Positions 11,919-13,113 of a DNA stretch of 13,113 nt are shown piece after piece. Origin of the DNA: JBIOJM01 sp044450785 (lineage in GTDB: Bacteria; Planctomycetota; Planctomycetia; Isosphaerales; Isosphaeraceae). The position numbers were made by a program, and so were the translations under genes. The stretch covers positions 1-13,113 of the forward strand of contig JBIOJM010000295.1 in NCBI GenBank assembly GCA_044450785.1. The letters are read 5' to 3'. The notes under the pieces were generated by a model. The model was not told the origin of the DNA, did no database searches, and saw only the letters and a list, made by a program, of their open reading frames with translations. How positions within the stretch are numbered: the stretch's first letter is position 1; every line of letters begins with the position of its first letter.

Positions 11919-13113
11919 GTGAGATACTTCAACCCGCGATTCTTGGCTGTCCTGAGCGGCCTGATGGTTGTCCTCATGGCGTCGGTCACCGGCCACGGCC
12001 ACGATGGACCGGTCGACCCGTACGCGGTTGCCTCGCGCCCGTTTCGTTCGCTGGGAGAATTGCTGGAAAAAATCAACGATCAGTACACACAGTTGGGCCA
12101 GGACCTGAAGGCACTCCGAAAGGACAAGGCCAGGCTCGATGATGCCAGCCAGAAACTCGACGCTGAGACGGCGCAGATCGACAACGATGAGAGAGCCCTC
12201 CAGGCACGGAGTCAGCAGGCGGCGGGCGCGGGGTTCCGGGTGCAAGGAATGGGCGACATCATTCGCGACGGTTACCATATGATCTCGCATCCCTATAAAG
12301 ATTTCGCCACGTTCGAGGAGGCGACGGCATGGAAAGGCAGTAGAGGATACATCATGGACAAATCGACCGGACAGACGGTGACGAGTCCTCCGCCCAAACC
12401 CAACATGGACGCGATTCGCAAAGACGAGACGCGGCTAGGAGAGCGGAAACGGCTCGCCGGCCGCCAGCGCGCGTCGCTCGACGCCGCGACCAAGAGATAC
12501 ACGGCCGACGTCAACGACTACAATGGTCGCAACGATGCGTTGAGCCAGACGACAAGAAGCCTCCCTGACCCGGCAAAGGCCCTCGACGAGACCCGGCTGG
12601 TCTTTGACGAGAATGCGCCCAAAGCGCTCAAGCCCGGCGAGTACGCGAGCGCCAAGAAGGTCCTGGACAAATGGCAGAGCTATCTGCTCGATCGCAAATC
12701 GATCGGCTCGGGCGAGTGCGTGGCCTTGGGCCAAGACATGTACGGGATCGGGCCCCACACGGAATGGAAGTTCGGTCAGAAAGTGACCAGCGGCGACAAA
12801 CCGGTGACCGGGCTTCCGCCGGTAGGAACCAATGTCGATGGCAAGTACCCCAACTACCCCACGGGCAACCACGTGGGCGGGCTGGTCGACACCCAGAAGA
12901 AAGGGGTCGTGTTGTTCGACCAGTTCCAGGGCGCGCTTCCAGGATTCCGATATTACCCCCGCCAGGGCGGTCTGAACGATCCCAAAAATCAGGCCCTGAT
13001 TCAGCAAGGTGCGGCGGATGCGGCACGTCAGGGGTTGACGCCGGATAATGGCAAACCATACTACCGGGTTCTTTATGGGCATTACAACCCTGGTAAAGAC
13101 GCTGCTGCAATTC
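11919..13113 (+). CDS. Secreted coiled-coil protein with a BPSL0067/NlpC-P60-like C-terminal domain (incomplete at the window edge)
   Basis: The frame opens at GTG 11919, with GGAGGAGG upstream, and stays open to the window end, giving at least 398 residues; ATGs downstream are not preceded by as good a Shine-Dalgarno. Residues 1-26 form a signal peptide. Residues about 48-100 and 163-213 are charged, heptad-like helices that could form a coiled-coil hairpin, with a Gly/Tyr/Pro-containing segment between. From about 240 the sequence resembles BPSL0067-family proteins, putative amidases with an NlpC/P60-like papain fold: SGECVAL (C267), HTEWKFGQKV (280-289), PPVGTNVDGKYPNYPTGNH (300-318, H318) and VVLFDQF (331-337, D334). 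C267, H318 and D334 would be the catalytic residues. Peptidoglycan or another amide in the envelope is the likely target, by inference. The family assignment is from memory of motif patterns, and a non-catalytic role is possible. Confidence 0.75.
   Translation, partial: MRYFNPRFLAVLSGLMVVLMASVTGHGHDGPVDPYAVASRPFRSLGELLEKINDQYTQLGQDLKALRKDKARLDDASQKLDAETAQIDNDERALQARSQQAAGAGFRVQGMGDIIRDGYHMISHPYKDFATFEEATAWKGSRGYIMDKSTGQTVTSPPPKPNMDAIRKDETRLGERKRLAGRQRASLDAATKRYTADVNDYNGRNDALSQTTRSLPDPAKALDETRLVFDENAPKALKPGEYASAKKVLDKWQSYLLDRKSIGSGECVALGQDMYGIGPHTEWKFGQKVTSGDKPVTGLPPVGTNVDGKYPNYPTGNHVGGLVDTQKKGVVLFDQFQGALPGFRYYPRQGGLNDPKNQALIQQGAADAARQGLTPDNGKPYYRVLYGHYNPGKDAAAI

Overview
The window looks like a chromosomal segment of a high-GC planctomycete, most likely in or near the Isosphaeraceae/Gemmataceae. 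The evidence is the combination of families rather than any marker gene: a cytochrome-type DUF1549/DUF1553 protein paired with a DUF1501 protein, a TIGR03000-type small secreted protein, a secreted WD40 propeller, paralogous Uma2-family proteins and a membrane-anchored sulfatase-fold enzyme. No rRNA, tRNA, insertion sequence, CRISPR array or phage gene was recognised.

Layout. (1) Positions 1-137 hold the 5' end of a minus-strand gene that runs off the window. It diverges from (2) a plus-strand pair, a five-helix membrane-anchored alkaline-phosphatase/sulfatase-fold enzyme (343-2340) and a secreted neutral-ceramidase-like hydrolase (about 2398-3717). (3) A secreted seven-bladed WD40 protein (3893-5023) follows with its own promoter candidate, and its 3' end overlaps that of the next, convergent operon. 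(4) The minus-strand operon is the planctomycete pair of a two-CXXCH DUF1549/DUF1553 protein (6419-8794) and a Tat-exported DUF1501 protein (4996-6411), preceded by a good sigma70-type promoter with an 11-bp palindrome at the expected transcription start. (5) Two Uma2-family PD-(D/E)XK proteins (8929-9651 and 9798-10538, minus) form a tandem duplication that includes the promoter and ribosome-binding-site region. (6) A small unrecognised minus-strand protein (10705-10995) lies upstream of them. (7) A 433-bp gene-free stretch (10996-11428) holds a compact cluster of inverted repeats with alternative pairings. (8) A plus-strand pair ends the window: a cysteine-rich TIGR03000-type secreted protein (11429-11860) and a secreted coiled-coil protein whose C-terminal half resembles BPSL0067/NlpC-P60-like cysteine hydrolases (11919 to the window edge, open).

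How the genes fit together. Most products carry export signals or membrane anchors, so the region mainly encodes envelope or periplasmic functions: hydrolysis of sulfate or phosphate esters and lipid amides, the c-type cytochrome/DUF1501 pair, and a possible peptidoglycan- or amide-cleaving enzyme. The Uma2 pair is the cytoplasmic, nuclease-like exception. The best candidates for new biology are the coiled-coil BPSL0067-like protein with its TIGR03000 partner, the structured intergenic region before them, and the Uma2 duplication in which one internal patch has diverged faster than the rest.
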